A DNA stretch of 42,538 nucleotides from Neobacillus notoginsengisoli (lineage in GTDB: Bacteria; Bacillota; Bacilli; Bacillales; Cytobacillaceae), in assembly GCF_003515685.1 (NCBI RefSeq), contig NZ_QWEG01000023.1, positions 1-42,538 on the forward strand. Direction: 5' to 3'. The notes below the pieces were generated by a model that saw only the letters and a list, made by a program, of their open reading frames with translations, did no database searches and was not told the DNA's origin. Within the stretch, counting starts at the first letter, position 1, and every line of letters starts with the position of its first letter. Made by a program: the position numbers and the translations under genes. Below, in pieces: positions 1 to 8,094 of this stretch.

Positions 1-120
1 CGTTGTCACAGGGCTTCAACCTTAGGATTTCTCCACCAGTTGCCTGTCAGCTAATGAGCGTCTTGGTACTTACTCAGATTGGACTTTCACCAATTAGCAA
101 TTAACGGCTTGCCTGGGCAC
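1..120 (-). mobile_element. 5' end of a probable group IIC intron (runs off left edge)
   Basis: Read on the minus strand from 120 to 1, the sequence begins GTGCCCAGGCAAGCC and continues with GGTGAAAGTCC, a CTGAGTAAG stretch, CTGACAGGCAACTGG and GGAGAAATCC. This resembles the 5' boundary and domain I of bacterial class C group II introns, which begin GUGYG/GUGCCC and carry a GGUGARAGUCC segment. The candidate 5' end lies directly after the U-tract of an intrinsic terminator (125-156), the preferred target of this class. No reverse transcriptase is visible because the element leaves the window. The call rests on remembered motifs; an unrelated structured RNA is possible. Confidence 0.55.
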
Positions 121-124
121 GCAA

Positions 125-156
125 CAAAAAAAAAGACCCGGGCCGTGCCCCGGGTT
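125..156 (-). terminator. Intrinsic terminator at the intron insertion point
   Basis: On the minus strand the arms ACCCGGG (149-155) and CCCGGGT (136-142) enclose a six-base loop and are followed by a run of T residues to 125. A competing stem of nine pairs, GGGTTGTGC with GCACAACCC, lies immediately upstream and shares the ACCC bases, so the two hairpins cannot form together. That arrangement would suit an attenuator, but no regulated gene is visible downstream apart from the intron. Confidence 0.7.
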
Positions 157-263
157 GTGCTCAATCTCCAATTTCGCACAACCCTAGTATGTCCAAGTAA
201 CCGCCAAATATGCCTATACCCTTTCGCTCCTTTTTTCAATTGTAGGGGTAAACAACAGGATAA

Positions 264-295
264 AAACAAAAACCCCTGGTGAGGGGTTTTTGTTT
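264..295 (-). terminator. Intrinsic terminator after the 47-residue gene
   Basis: Perfect 14-bp arms, AAACAAAAACCCCT (264-277) and AGGGGTTTTTGTTT (282-295), enclose a GGTG loop. A/T-rich flanks on both sides make it able to work in either direction. It overlaps the stop codon of the small gene at 294-437. Confidence 0.75.
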
Positions 296-437
296 ACATT
301 GTATCAGGCTTACTTTTCTTTTTTGCTGTTCCCATTGATTGCATTTGGTCCATCAGTTTATCACGAGACTCTTTGTTTCTCATTAAATAAGCAGCGCCAA
401 GCGCGACTGTCGTTAATAGCATCTTTTTCCTATCCAT
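294..437 (-). CDS. Small conserved-looking hypothetical protein (47 aa)
   Basis: The protein begins MDRKKMLLTTVALGAAYLMR, a short positively charged start followed by one weakly hydrophobic stretch (about residues 6-19). It continues into a charged, lysine-rich tail. It may be a short membrane-associated peptide, but no family is recognised. The start is set by a strong AAGGAGGG site seven bases upstream of the ATG at 437; an upstream in-frame ATG at 524 would lengthen the product to 76 residues but has no good ribosome binding site. It stands alone and ends in a strong terminator. Confidence 0.6.
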   Translation of the reverse strand: MDRKKMLLTTVALGAAYLMRNKESRDKLMDQMQSMGTAKKKSKPDTM

Positions 438-577
438 TTTATTACCCTCCTTAAATATGCATACATAAAAAACTTCCCCTTTACAGCTTTCCGTAAACAT
501 ATAGGAAAAAAAATGAATTTCCATAACTGCTATAAATCTCCAGTATGTTTCCTATCAAATCGAAATCCGGAGTCAAG

Positions 578-609
578 ACAAAAAAATCCGGCTGCAGATG
601 CAGCCGGCA
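578..609 (-). terminator. Terminator of the ptsHI operon
   Basis: Arms GCAGCCGG (600-607) and CCGGCTGC (588-595) are followed on the minus strand by seven T residues. It lies about 110 bp after the ptsI stop and is the first strong hairpin downstream. Confidence 0.8.
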
Positions 610-717
610 AAAAGGGGGAAAATGAGAATGATTAGCTTACACTAAATCAAACTTGTTGCTTAGTACTCTTTTACCCGCATTGTCATAGGTAAAACCTAAA
701 TTATTATTTCAATTACA

Positions 718-2433
718 TTACAATTTCACAACAGAGTTTACAGCCTCGACAACTTCCTCCACTGTACCCATTGATAAAGCTTTTGCTGCCAATTCTTCCA
801 TTTCAGACTTTTTAAGCTTTTTCATGAGTGAACGCGCACGCAAAATGGAGGTCGCGCTCATTGAAAATTCATCAAGGCCTAGCCCGACAAGCAGAGGAAT
901 AGCAGTCTCATCTCCGGCCATTTCGCCGCACATGCCTGCCCATTTCCCTTCAGCATGCGCTGCATCAATCACCATTTTGACAAGTCTTAAAATGGATGGA
1001 TTATAAGGCTGATACAAATAGGAAACTTGTTCGTTCATCCTGGAGGCTGCCATTGTATACTGAATCATATCGTTTGTTCCAATACTGAAGAAATCCACTT
1101 CTTTTGCAAATTGATCTGCCAAAACGGCAGTGGAAGGAATCTCGACCATAATACCGACCTCGATTTTCTCGGCGATGGTGACCCCTTCAGCAAGGAGATT
1201 GGTTTTTTCTTCCTCTAACATTCCTTTTGCCTCGCGGAATTCATTTAAGGTTGCAATCATCGGGAACATGATTTTCAAGTTGCCATGGGAACTTGCCCTA
1301 AGTAATGCGCGAAGCTGCGTACGGAAGATATCCTTCTGGTCAAGGCATAAACGGATCGCCCTGTATCCAAGGAAAGGATTCATCTCCTTGGGCAGGTTTA
1401 AATAAGGGAGTTCCTTATCTCCTCCAATGTCTAGCGTCCGGACAACAACAGGCTTCCCTTCCATTCCTTCAAGGACAGCTTTGTATGCTTCAAACTGTTC
1501 ATCTTCCGTTGGCATTTGGTCCCTGCCCATATAAAGGAACTCTGTACGGTAAAGGCCGACTGCCTCCGCGCCGTTTTCAAGCGCTCCTTTTAAATCCTTT
1601 GGCGTGCCGATATTGGCGCCAAGTTCAACTTCATGGCCATCCGCAGTAACCGTTTTTTCATTAACAAGCTTGGCCCATTCTGATTTTTGAGCTTCAAAAT
1701 CATCTTTGACCTGCTCGTATGCCTTTACAAGTTCAGGAGTAGGATTAATATGTACCTCTCCCTTTAGGCCGTCAACAATGACGAGGTCACCATTTTGAAT
1801 TTCTTCGGTTGCTTTCCTCGTACCGACTACAGCCGGAATTTCCATCGAACGCGCCATGATGGCAGAGTGGGACGTCCTGCCTCCAATATCGGTTGTGAAA
1901 CCTTGTACAAATTGGCGGTTCAACTGAGCGGTATCAGATGGAGTAAGATCTTCCCCAACGATAATGACCTCTTCAGCAATCATGGACGGATTTGGCAGCT
2001 GAACGTTCAATAGCTTGGCCAGGACACGCTTTGTTACATCCCGGATATCCGCGGCCCGCTCCTTCATGTACTCATTATCCATCTGTTCGAACATCGAGAT
2101 GAACATGCCGGCCGTTTCATCAAGGGCCACCTCGGCATTTACATTGTCTGTATTAATTCTATCTTCGATTGGAGAAACCAGTTCCGGATCGGAAAGCACA
2201 AGAAGATGAGCCTCGAATATCGCTGCTTTATCTTCCCCAAGTTCTTCCCTGGCCCGGTCGCGAATTTGCGCTAGTTCCCCTTTTGATTGTTCAAGTGCTG
2301 CTCGGAATCTCTCTATCTCGACATCAGCATTCTCGACAGATTGCTTTTTAAATGACAAATCGGGCTCAATCAGCCTATAGGCTTTTGCTATAGCGATGCC
2401 ATTTGAAGCAGCAATACCCTGCAAAAAAGCCAT
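718..2433 (-). CDS. ptsI: PTS enzyme I (phosphoenolpyruvate-protein phosphotransferase)
   Basis: Cytoplasmic enzyme I takes phosphate from phosphoenolpyruvate onto a histidine and passes it to HPr, the first step of the sugar phosphotransferase system. The 571-residue length is full size. The N-terminal HPr-binding and phosphohistidine domains carry the active-site motif GGRTSHSAI with His189. The C-terminal PEP-binding barrel shows LYRTEFLYM and the catalytic-cysteine segment [12 protein letters not shown]. The ATG overlaps the ptsH stop codon by one base (TAATG), so translation is coupled to ptsH. No ptsG is present next to it in this window, unlike in B. subtilis. Confidence 0.98.
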   Translation of the reverse strand: MAFLQGIAASNGIAIAKAYRLIEPDLSFKKQSVENADVEIERFRAALEQSKGELAQIRDRAREELGEDKAAIFEAHLLVLSDPELVSPIEDRINTDNVNAEVALDETAGMFISMFEQMDNEYMKERAADIRDVTKRVLAKLLNVQLPNPSMIAEEVIIVGEDLTPSDTAQLNRQFVQGFTTDIGGRTSHSAIMARSMEIPAVVGTRKATEEIQNGDLVIVDGLKGEVHINPTPELVKAYEQVKDDFEAQKSEWAKLVNEKTVTADGHEVELGANIGTPKDLKGALENGAEAVGLYRTEFLYMGRDQMPTEDEQFEAYKAVLEGMEGKPVVVRTLDIGGDKELPYLNLPKEMNPFLGYRAIRLCLDQKDIFRTQLRALLRASSHGNLKIMFPMIATLNEFREAKGMLEEEKTNLLAEGVTIAEKIEVGIMVEIPSTAVLADQFAKEVDFFSIGTNDMIQYTMAASRMNEQVSYLYQPYNPSILRLVKMVIDAAHAEGKWAGMCGEMAGDETAIPLLVGLGLDEFSMSATSILRARSLMKKLKKSEMEELAAKALSMGTVEEVVEAVNSVVKL

Positions 2434-2699
2434 TACTCTGCCAATCCTTCTTTCTTAAGTGTTTCTTCCAGTGTACGAAGCGCGTCTTCCGAATCGCTTC
2501 CTTCTGCGGAAATGGAAATCGTTGAGCCCTGTCCGATTCCAAGAGACATAACACCCATAATTGATTTCAGGTTTACTTTTTTGCCTTTATACTCAAGATT
2601 GATATCGGAATTGAACTTGCTTGCGGTTTGGACTAAAAGAGTAGCTGGCCTTGCATGAATTCCTGTGTCCGCAATCACTGTAAATTGTTTTTCTGCCAT
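2433..2699 (-). CDS. ptsH: HPr phosphocarrier protein
   Basis: HPr is the small phosphoryl carrier between enzyme I and the sugar-specific enzymes II. In Gram-positive bacteria it is also the CcpA co-repressor when phosphorylated on serine. The 88-residue product has His15 in GIHARPA (the enzyme I site) and Ser46 in LKSIMGV (the HPr kinase site). The start MAEKQF at 2699 is preferred over an earlier in-frame codon because it matches the family N-terminus and has AAGGAG ten bases upstream. It is followed directly by ptsI. The presence of Ser46 fits the cre sites seen elsewhere in the window. Confidence 0.98.
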   Translation of the reverse strand: MAEKQFTVIADTGIHARPATLLVQTASKFNSDINLEYKGKKVNLKSIMGVMSLGIGQGSTISISAEGSDSEDALRTLEETLKKEGLAE

Positions 2700-2770
2700 T
2701 AAAATCAAACTCCTTAAACGATATATTTGGGTTTCCGTCTTTCTTTATTCTTCCTGTTAACTTTATGAAA

Positions 2771-2844
2771 AAAACCGTCATAAAGCAAAGAAAACGGTTT
2801 TCCCTTAACCTCATTAACTTAACCAATTTCGGGACTTTAGTCAA
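2771..2844 (-). promoter_or_regulatory. Hairpin with U-tract, and possible promoter, upstream of ptsH
   Basis: On the minus strand AAAACCGT (2794-2801) and ACGGTTTT (2771-2778) form a stem followed by further T residues, so it can terminate the DUF4129 operon that ends at 2877. A weak sigma-A-like promoter (TTGACT at 2839-2844, 17-bp spacer, TAAGTT at 2816-2821) lies just before it. If that promoter is used, the hairpin would sit in the ptsH leader near the transcript start. The terminator role is the safer reading. Confidence 0.5.
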
Positions 2845-2876
2845 CTAAACTGAAAAATATTCGACTGTTAAACTAT

Positions 2877-4082
2877 TCATTCTTTTTTAACTCTTTTTTT
2901 ATTTCGGAAAGTTTTCATTTGTTCCTTAATGGCTTTGATTTCAGAGCGCGCATATTCAAGATTTTCCTCCTCAACCGGCATGGACCCGTAGCGGATTTCT
3001 CCGTATAATTCAGCCAGCCTTCGATTCGAATGAATACCGATTCTTTTCCACCACTCCTCCAGCGTCTCATAGGAGAGTCTTCCAACTCCTTTTTTACTAG
3101 CAAAGGTTTCAAGTTTATAAAATTCGAGCCGTAGCTTATTTTCTGGCGGCTGAGCTTTCCTTTTCTTTTGAGAGGAAGGAAGCCTTGTTCCCATGCTCGT
3201 TAACTGGGGAGATGGATTTGGACCCCGGACTGATTCAAAAACAGATTTCCTTTTATATAAGTATGCAAAAACAATAATGATTCCGAATGTAGCTAGTATT
3301 AGCAGGGAGGAATCAGTAAGTGGTGAGTAAGGTCCGGCTTGGCCTGCCTCACTTGCATCCGGCCCGACATTTAATCCGTCTTCTTTTAGGATCATCTGGG
3401 CGGACTGCTTAAGCATACTTCCTTCGAGCCACCTCATCAAAGGGGAAACCAACAGCCCAAGTCCCATAGCCGCGTTTTTGATGACAAAAAAGAAGAGTGC
3501 CTTGAAGTAGTCAAGCGTTAACGCAAGAAGCAGGCCCAATAAGACAAGAAGTCCAATTACTTTTCCAAAAAAGATGATAAATCCTGACTTTTGGCCGTTA
3601 TTCTTACCAAGCTGGGAAAGATTATGAGCAAACCGGCCAATCATGACGAGCACTATTTCCAGGACAAACAGGAGAATCGTTATTTTTAGTACGCCACCAT
3701 GTTTAACAGACGCCGAAATGGCCGCTGGCATGGCAACCAACATTGCGGCTGCCGCCAGCCGAACATCCCTGTCATCGCTATCATCATCCGAAAGAACAAG
3801 CCCCCTCCAAAAGATGACCATTCCCGCCAATATGGCATATAGCGGATTAAAACTGAAGTGCAGGGCCAAGGCCAGCAGTAAAGGAAGGACTAGCAATAAG
3901 AAAGCCGCCTTTGCTTTTCTGCCGAAGCGGGCCAAAAGCCAGGAATGAATCCAAAAGAAAAAGACGAGAATTGCAATGACGGCGAATACACCTTCCCGCA
4001 TTTCCTTTGGCGGAAAGTAGGGATAAATAAGCAAAGCCGCAAAAAGGATTTCCAGAACAAAGAAATATACCTTTCTGATCAT
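2877..4082 (-). CDS. DUF4129-type integral membrane protein
   Basis: This 401-residue protein has about six hydrophobic segments in residues 1-225 and one more near 250-270. A basic cytoplasmic C-terminal part contains a segment (RLEFYKLETFASKKGVGRLS, then ETLEEW and RYG) that resembles the DUF4129 domain found at the end of transglutaminase-like membrane proteins. No transglutaminase core with Cys-His-Asp is present, so it is shorter than the YebA-type proteins that usually accompany MoxR and DUF58 genes. The ATG overlaps the DUF58 stop by four bases (ATGA), giving one translational unit with the two upstream genes. Its exact role is unknown. Confidence 0.75.
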   Translation of the reverse strand: MIRKVYFFVLEILFAALLIYPYFPPKEMREGVFAVIAILVFFFWIHSWLLARFGRKAKAAFLLLVLPLLLALALHFSFNPLYAILAGMVIFWRGLVLSDDDSDDRDVRLAAAAMLVAMPAAISASVKHGGVLKITILLFVLEIVLVMIGRFAHNLSQLGKNNGQKSGFIIFFGKVIGLLVLLGLLLALTLDYFKALFFFVIKNAAMGLGLLVSPLMRWLEGSMLKQSAQMILKEDGLNVGPDASEAGQAGPYSPLTDSSLLILATFGIIIVFAYLYKRKSVFESVRGPNPSPQLTSMGTRLPSSQKKRKAQPPENKLRLEFYKLETFASKKGVGRLSYETLEEWWKRIGIHSNRRLAELYGEIRYGSMPVEEENLEYARSEIKAIKEQMKTFRNKKRVKKE

Positions 4083-5275
4083 GAAGGAACCCTTCCTTCA
4101 TCATCAAGCCGAAGAATGCCCAGGGTCGAGTGATGATTCTCTACCTTCAACTGATATAACGCAATGCCTCTCTTCTGCATTCCTCCGAATCTGCAATATG
4201 CCTGTTCTGTCATCTCTCCGCCATGTATAAGAGTTGGCAATAGATGCAAATGTTTTTCTACATACGACATCATCTTATCGTAGGGCAGCGTGGCATTCTC
4301 AGCACTTGCCAGGGCAAGTAATTCATATATTTTTTGGAGCTGTTCCCTTCCCTCCCCCGGTGGTACATAGTAAAAAGGAACATCCCCCGCATTCCGGATG
4401 TTCATGCACAACGATACAGGTATATGCCGGGAACATGCGAAATACACGAGGTCGGCCGAACTTTCAAGCAGTTCCTCAAGGTATGGTGAGGGTGAATGTC
4501 TTTCTGCTACATTAATACTAATCATCATCCCTTTTTCTGAAACCCGGTCAAAAAGTTTTGTCTGAAGTTTTCCAATCTTTGCACTAGCTTTCCAATGAAT
4601 TCTGTAGAAACCGTCCTGAATGCTATATTCCCGTGTTCCTGCAGGCGAAAGTACATCTTCATAAAGTGAAAATGATGAAATTTGCGATCCAGGCCGATCA
4701 GTTATCATTTCCTTTTTCCCAGCAACCTGCATCCTTTTAGGATAAACGAGTACTTCCTGCGAAAGGGGTAGCTTGTACTCAAGAAGGGTGAACCCAAAAC
4801 CGAACAAATTGGGAATCGTAAGTTCAAGCCTCCTTATTTTAGATAATCCCCTTTTCCTTGTAAGAAAGGGGATTGAGAGCTCTTTGGATTCACCTCTCAT
4901 AATTGAAAAAGGAACGGTCACTTCATTTAATGTTTTTCCACTCGTTTTTCCGGCGGGCATTGGCTCAACAGCATTGTCAAAGATAACTTTTGCTTCTCCG
5001 TTTAGGATTGGCCAGCCATTATTCCTGAAAACCAATCTCCATTCCCCTCGCTCATCCACAAAGTATCTGTCTCGTTTTCTTTCCACTTCAACTTCCAGGC
5101 CTTCTCCCGCTCTCTTTTCATACAATTGATTGAATGTTATGGCAATGAAGGCAACTGATCCAGCAAAAAACAAAAACCTTTCATCCATGTAGAAGGAAAG
5201 CAGCATCAGGATCACAGAGGAGATCTGAATGGCGGCGATTTTCTTTTCAGTAAAAAGATGCCTTGTCCACGCCAT
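4079..5275 (-). CDS. DUF58 domain protein (YeaD-like)
   Basis: The 398-residue protein has two closely spaced N-terminal membrane segments (about residues 13-50), an immunoglobulin-like middle region, and the DUF58 signature SIQDGFYRIHWKASAKIGKL in the second half. DUF58 proteins pair with MoxR-type AAA+ ATPases and are thought to act at the membrane as partners or clients; their biochemical function is not established. The gene shares a one-base stop/start overlap with the MoxR gene upstream and a four-base overlap with the DUF4129 gene downstream, matching the common MoxR-DUF58-DUF4129 operon. Confidence 0.9.
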   Translation of the reverse strand: MAWTRHLFTEKKIAAIQISSVILMLLSFYMDERFLFFAGSVAFIAITFNQLYEKRAGEGLEVEVERKRDRYFVDERGEWRLVFRNNGWPILNGEAKVIFDNAVEPMPAGKTSGKTLNEVTVPFSIMRGESKELSIPFLTRKRGLSKIRRLELTIPNLFGFGFTLLEYKLPLSQEVLVYPKRMQVAGKKEMITDRPGSQISSFSLYEDVLSPAGTREYSIQDGFYRIHWKASAKIGKLQTKLFDRVSEKGMMISINVAERHSPSPYLEELLESSADLVYFACSRHIPVSLCMNIRNAGDVPFYYVPPGEGREQLQKIYELLALASAENATLPYDKMMSYVEKHLHLLPTLIHGGEMTEQAYCRFGGMQKRGIALYQLKVENHHSTLGILRLDDEGRVPS

Positions 5276-6222
5276 TATCCGCCCCCCGTTTCAACTGGCA
5301 CAGGGACAGATTCCAGTATTTCCTTCATAATGGCTTCGGATGTACGTGTCAAGGAACCCTCTGTTGTTAAATAAAGCCGATGAGCTAGCACAAATGGCGT
5401 AACCGCTTTTACATCATCCGGGACGACAAAGCTTCTACCCGCTACAAAAGCCTTTCCCTGTGCGGCTTTCATCATCGCAATCGTTGCCCGCGGACTTGCG
5501 CCAAGCTCAATTAGGGCGTGGTCTCTTGTTTTCCTGGCGAGCTCAAGAATATATGTTTCCACATCATGGCTGATTACGACCTGGGAAGCTTCCAATGCGA
5601 ATTTTAGTAACTCCTCTTTCGTAACAACCTGGTCAATTTTAGGTGTCCCCATTCCATTTCGATGGATTTGCATAATTTTACGTTCTTCTTCAATTTCGGG
5701 ATAAAGGGCCTGTAATTTAATAAAGAACCTGTCCATTTGGGCTACGGGAAGCGGGAATGTCCCTTGTTGGGACTCAACCGGATTTTGTGTGGCGATGACC
5801 ATGAAAGGCTGCTCGATCGGAAGTGTATGGCCATCAATCGTGACTTGCTTTTCCTCCATCGCCTCAAGGAGACTCGACTGTGTTCTCGGGGTAGCCCGGT
5901 TTATTTCATCCGCGAGGACAATATTGGCCATGATCGGCCCTTGAAGCAATTCAAACTCCTGCTTTTTGGGATTAAAGAACTGGATGCCAGTGATATCACT
6001 TGGCAGAACATCGGGGGTAAATTGAATTCGCGAAAAACGGCCGCCAACAGCTTCGGAAAACTTTTTTGCCAGCATCGTCTTTCCTGTGCCAGGTACACTT
6101 TCCATTAGGACATGGCCATTAAAAAGAAGGGCGATAAACATCAATTCCACTTCTCGTTCTTTGCCGATTAAATGGTTGCTTACTTCTTTCTTTAGTTCAT
6201 TCAGTATTTTTTTCGCTTCCAT
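5275..6222 (-). CDS. MoxR-family AAA+ ATPase (YeaC-like)
   Basis: This is a cytoplasmic AAA+ ATPase of 315 residues, first in its operon. Visible motifs are Walker A VPGTGKT (residues 43-49), Walker B NIVLADEINR, a sensor-1 type ATQNPVE, and the arginine-finger region SPRATI. MoxR proteins are chaperone-like ATPases that assemble or activate complexes, often with von Willebrand A or DUF58 partners, as here. The ATG has AAAGGGAG upstream. The operon starts only about 40 bp from the end of the SDR gene, so read-through from that gene is possible. Confidence 0.93.
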   Translation of the reverse strand: MEAKKILNELKKEVSNHLIGKEREVELMFIALLFNGHVLMESVPGTGKTMLAKKFSEAVGGRFSRIQFTPDVLPSDITGIQFFNPKKQEFELLQGPIMANIVLADEINRATPRTQSSLLEAMEEKQVTIDGHTLPIEQPFMVIATQNPVESQQGTFPLPVAQMDRFFIKLQALYPEIEEERKIMQIHRNGMGTPKIDQVVTKEELLKFALEASQVVISHDVETYILELARKTRDHALIELGASPRATIAMMKAAQGKAFVAGRSFVVPDDVKAVTPFVLAHRLYLTTEGSLTRTSEAIMKEILESVPVPVETGGG

Positions 6223-6261
6223 ACATACAGCTCCCTTTTATGGACACTATTCCATTAGCTC

Positions 6262-7014
6262 CTATTCTTCATAAATCATTTTTTTCGTCATCCCGCCATC
6301 GATGATGATATTTTCTCCAGTTATGAAATCATTCAGGGGATCAGCAAGAAACAGGCACGTTCTGGCGATATCATGCGGCTTCCCTACCCGGCCGCTAACA
6401 TGCTGCGAATGGTCAACCGCTGATAAATTTTCATAGTCGCCTGTTTCGATCCAGCCGGGGCTTATACAATTGACCGTTATTTGGTACGGGCCGAGTGTCC
6501 TTGCCAAGGCATGGGTCAATGCGACGATTCCGCCTTTGGAAGCCGAATACGCTTCAGTATGGGGTTCTGACATAAAGGCCCGGGTAGAGGCAATATTAAT
6601 GATTGTACCGCCATTGTCCTTCATTATTCTTCCTGCCGCCTGCGAACAGAGAAAAACACTCCGGAGATTTGTATCGATGATTTCATCCCAAATTTCCGGA
6701 GTCATATCAAAAAAGCTGTGGAATTTTGATATCCCGGCATTGTTTACAAGAATATCAACTGTTCCGTATCGTGAGGCAGCTTCGGCAAATAAGTTCTGAA
6801 TCCCCGATTCGTCCCTTATATCAGTAGGGATGAACAAGGCGCTGGCTTTTAACCCCAGCAATTCTTCCTCAAAACGCTTCCCGCTCCCCTTGTCAATGTC
6901 CCCAATAACTACATTAGCTCCTTCAGCGGCGAAACCTCTTGCTATTCCTTTTCCAATACCATTCCCCGCACCGGTAATGACCACCGTTTTCCCGATGAAC
7001 CTTATGGCTGCCAC
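6262..7014 (-). CDS. Short-chain dehydrogenase/reductase
   Basis: A 250-residue classical SDR with the cofactor motif TGAGNGIG (residues 14-21), NNAG (91-94) and the catalytic set Ser143, Tyr156 and Lys160 in YSASKGG. An acidic residue after the second beta strand (GDID) suggests NAD(H) preference. The substrate cannot be read from sequence; the glucose dehydrogenase/FabG-like subgroup is typical. The start is odd: the only standard codon is GTG at 7014, just one base after GGAG, whereas an ATA codon at 7005 sits at the ideal distance. The 5' end is therefore less certain than the rest. Confidence 0.88.
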   Translation of the reverse strand: MAAIRFIGKTVVITGAGNGIGKGIARGFAAEGANVVIGDIDKGSGKRFEEELLGLKASALFIPTDIRDESGIQNLFAEAASRYGTVDILVNNAGISKFHSFFDMTPEIWDEIIDTNLRSVFLCSQAAGRIMKDNGGTIINIASTRAFMSEPHTEAYSASKGGIVALTHALARTLGPYQITVNCISPGWIETGDYENLSAVDHSQHVSGRVGKPHDIARTCLFLADPLNDFITGENIIIDGGMTKKMIYEE

Positions 7015-7040
7015 TCTCCTTTTCCTATGTGAAAATCAAA

Positions 7041-7070
7041 ACAGGCATCCAGTTTAAACTGGACGCCTTC
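7041..7070 (-). terminator. Terminator after the Spo0E-like gene
   Basis: Arms AGGCGTCCAGT and ACTGGATGCCT around a TTAA centre are followed on the minus strand by TGTTTTGATTTT. It closes the Spo0E-like gene at 7079-7267 and separates it from the SDR. Confidence 0.7.
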
Positions 7071-7078
7071 TGCCTAAC

Positions 7079-7267
7079 CTAATTTGTCATCGCAGTTGAA
7101 TACGAAAACGATTCAACACTTTTCTTATAATGCAGGTTAATCAAATCGTCGAGTTCCCTGCTTTTTGTGAGAGTCTGGGTGCTTGTAATTCCAGTCTTGG
7201 TAGCTGTCAAAATCATTTCATTACGTTTGTTTTCAATTTTGCCCAGCAAGTTGTCCTGGTATAACAA
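7079..7267 (-). CDS. Spo0E-family aspartyl-phosphate phosphatase-like protein
   Basis: The 62-residue product has the Spo0E layout: an N-terminal helix IENKRNEMILTATKTG, a turn, and KSRELDDLINLHYKK carrying the family signature SxELD. The usual form is SQELD; here the second position is arginine. Family members dephosphorylate Spo0A~P and delay sporulation. The start is a TTG preceded by GGTGAAGG. A second family member lies at 22282-22563. The weaker signature leaves its activity less sure than that of the second copy. Confidence 0.8.
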   Translation of the reverse strand: MLYQDNLLGKIENKRNEMILTATKTGITSTQTLTKSRELDDLINLHYKKSVESFSYSTAMTN

Positions 7268-7374
7268 TCGTCCTTCACCTACGCTCTGCTAATAGTTTGA
7301 AAGTTATTTCCATTGTACACCCAGTAAAAAGAATTCACAATATTTTCACAAAAAATATTTCGTTTTCCTTAGGT

Positions 7375-7572
7375 TTAACTTCTTGGCTCTTTTTCATATT
7401 CATAAATTACTCCTCCGCCGCGCTGTGCTATACCGCGAAAGTGTTTGAAGTCATGTCGTTTTACAAGTACCTCTCTAAAAGGGAGGAAGTCTTCTTTTGT
7501 AACATAATACTCGGCAAGTTCCCCATTTTTAAGCTGTTCAAGAATTTCGTAAATCCCATTTTGATCAATCAT
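7375..7572 (-). CDS. Small hypothetical protein (65 aa)
   Basis: The gene begins at an ATG with CGGGAGTGG eight bases upstream. The soluble product starts MIDQNGIYEILEQLKNGELA and contains an acidic, aromatic segment (YYVTKEDFLPFREVLVKR) and a short basic/glycine stretch. No membrane segment is present. I believe this is a conserved Bacillaceae small protein but do not recognise the family or function. It is a single gene between two Spo0E/YkvS-sized neighbours, with about 270 bp of non-coding DNA upstream. Confidence 0.65.
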   Translation of the reverse strand: MIDQNGIYEILEQLKNGELAEYYVTKEDFLPFREVLVKRHDFKHFRGIAQRGGGVIYEYEKEPRS

Positions 7573-7843
7573 ATTTACCCACTCCCGTTGTTTTTCTATA
7601 TATGAATGATAATTTAGCCAGCCAACTGTGTCCAGCCGTCAGCCAATAAAATGGATTTCAGGAAAATTTATGGATAGAAAGCCTTTACGTTTTCAGTAAT
7701 TTAGTGCAAACTGTTATTAAAATCTGTATATCAGGTTGTTCCATCCTTATTGTCATATGCATTTTTCTTTCCAATTAAAGAGGGAAACTAAAGACAAGAG
7801 AAACCTATTACATTCAAATTAGGGATAAAAAGGAGAGAGACAG

Positions 7844-8032
7844 TTGAAGAGAGCAGAAGTAGGAAATGTCATTGAGTTCCGCGGGGGACTCCAAGGAATT
7901 GTAGAAAAGGTGAATGAAAACTCTGTGATTGTAGACTTGACTTATATGGATAACTACAGGGATCTTGAATTGGATCAGCGAACCGTTATTAATCATAAAA
8001 ACTATAAAATTATTAAAGAAAATGCTAATTAA
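7844..8032 (+). CDS. ykvS: YkvS-like DUF2187 protein
   Basis: A 62-residue protein with a KOW/Tudor-like beta pattern: VGNVIEFRGGLQGIVEKVNE, then SVIVDLTYMDNY and a TVINHKNYKII end. This matches the DUF2187 family typified by YkvS of B. subtilis, whose function is unknown. The start is TTG, fixed by AAAGGAGAG nine bases upstream. It is transcribed alone and convergent with the epimerase-like gene at 8094. Confidence 0.85.
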   Translation: MKRAEVGNVIEFRGGLQGIVEKVNENSVIVDLTYMDNYRDLELDQRTVINHKNYKIIKENAN

Positions 8033-8064
8033 AAATCTAGTCGCCCTTGGTGGCAGTAAGTGAG

Positions 8065-8094
8065 AGGAAAGCAGCGACAGAGTCGCTGCTTCCT
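8065..8094. terminator. Bidirectional terminator between ykvS and the TIP30-like gene
   Basis: Arms GCAGCGAC and GTCGCTGC enclose a three-base loop, extended by AGGAA and TTCCT. It lies between two convergent genes and touches the stop codon of the minus-strand gene. Confidence 0.65.

Noticed and set aside
79-282. 67-codon plus-strand frame at the left edge
   Set aside because: It crosses the intron boundary and two terminators and has no ribosome binding site.
2593-2844. 83-codon minus-strand frame upstream of and into ptsH
   Set aside because: It is in another frame of ptsH and its leader; the HPr frame is unambiguous.
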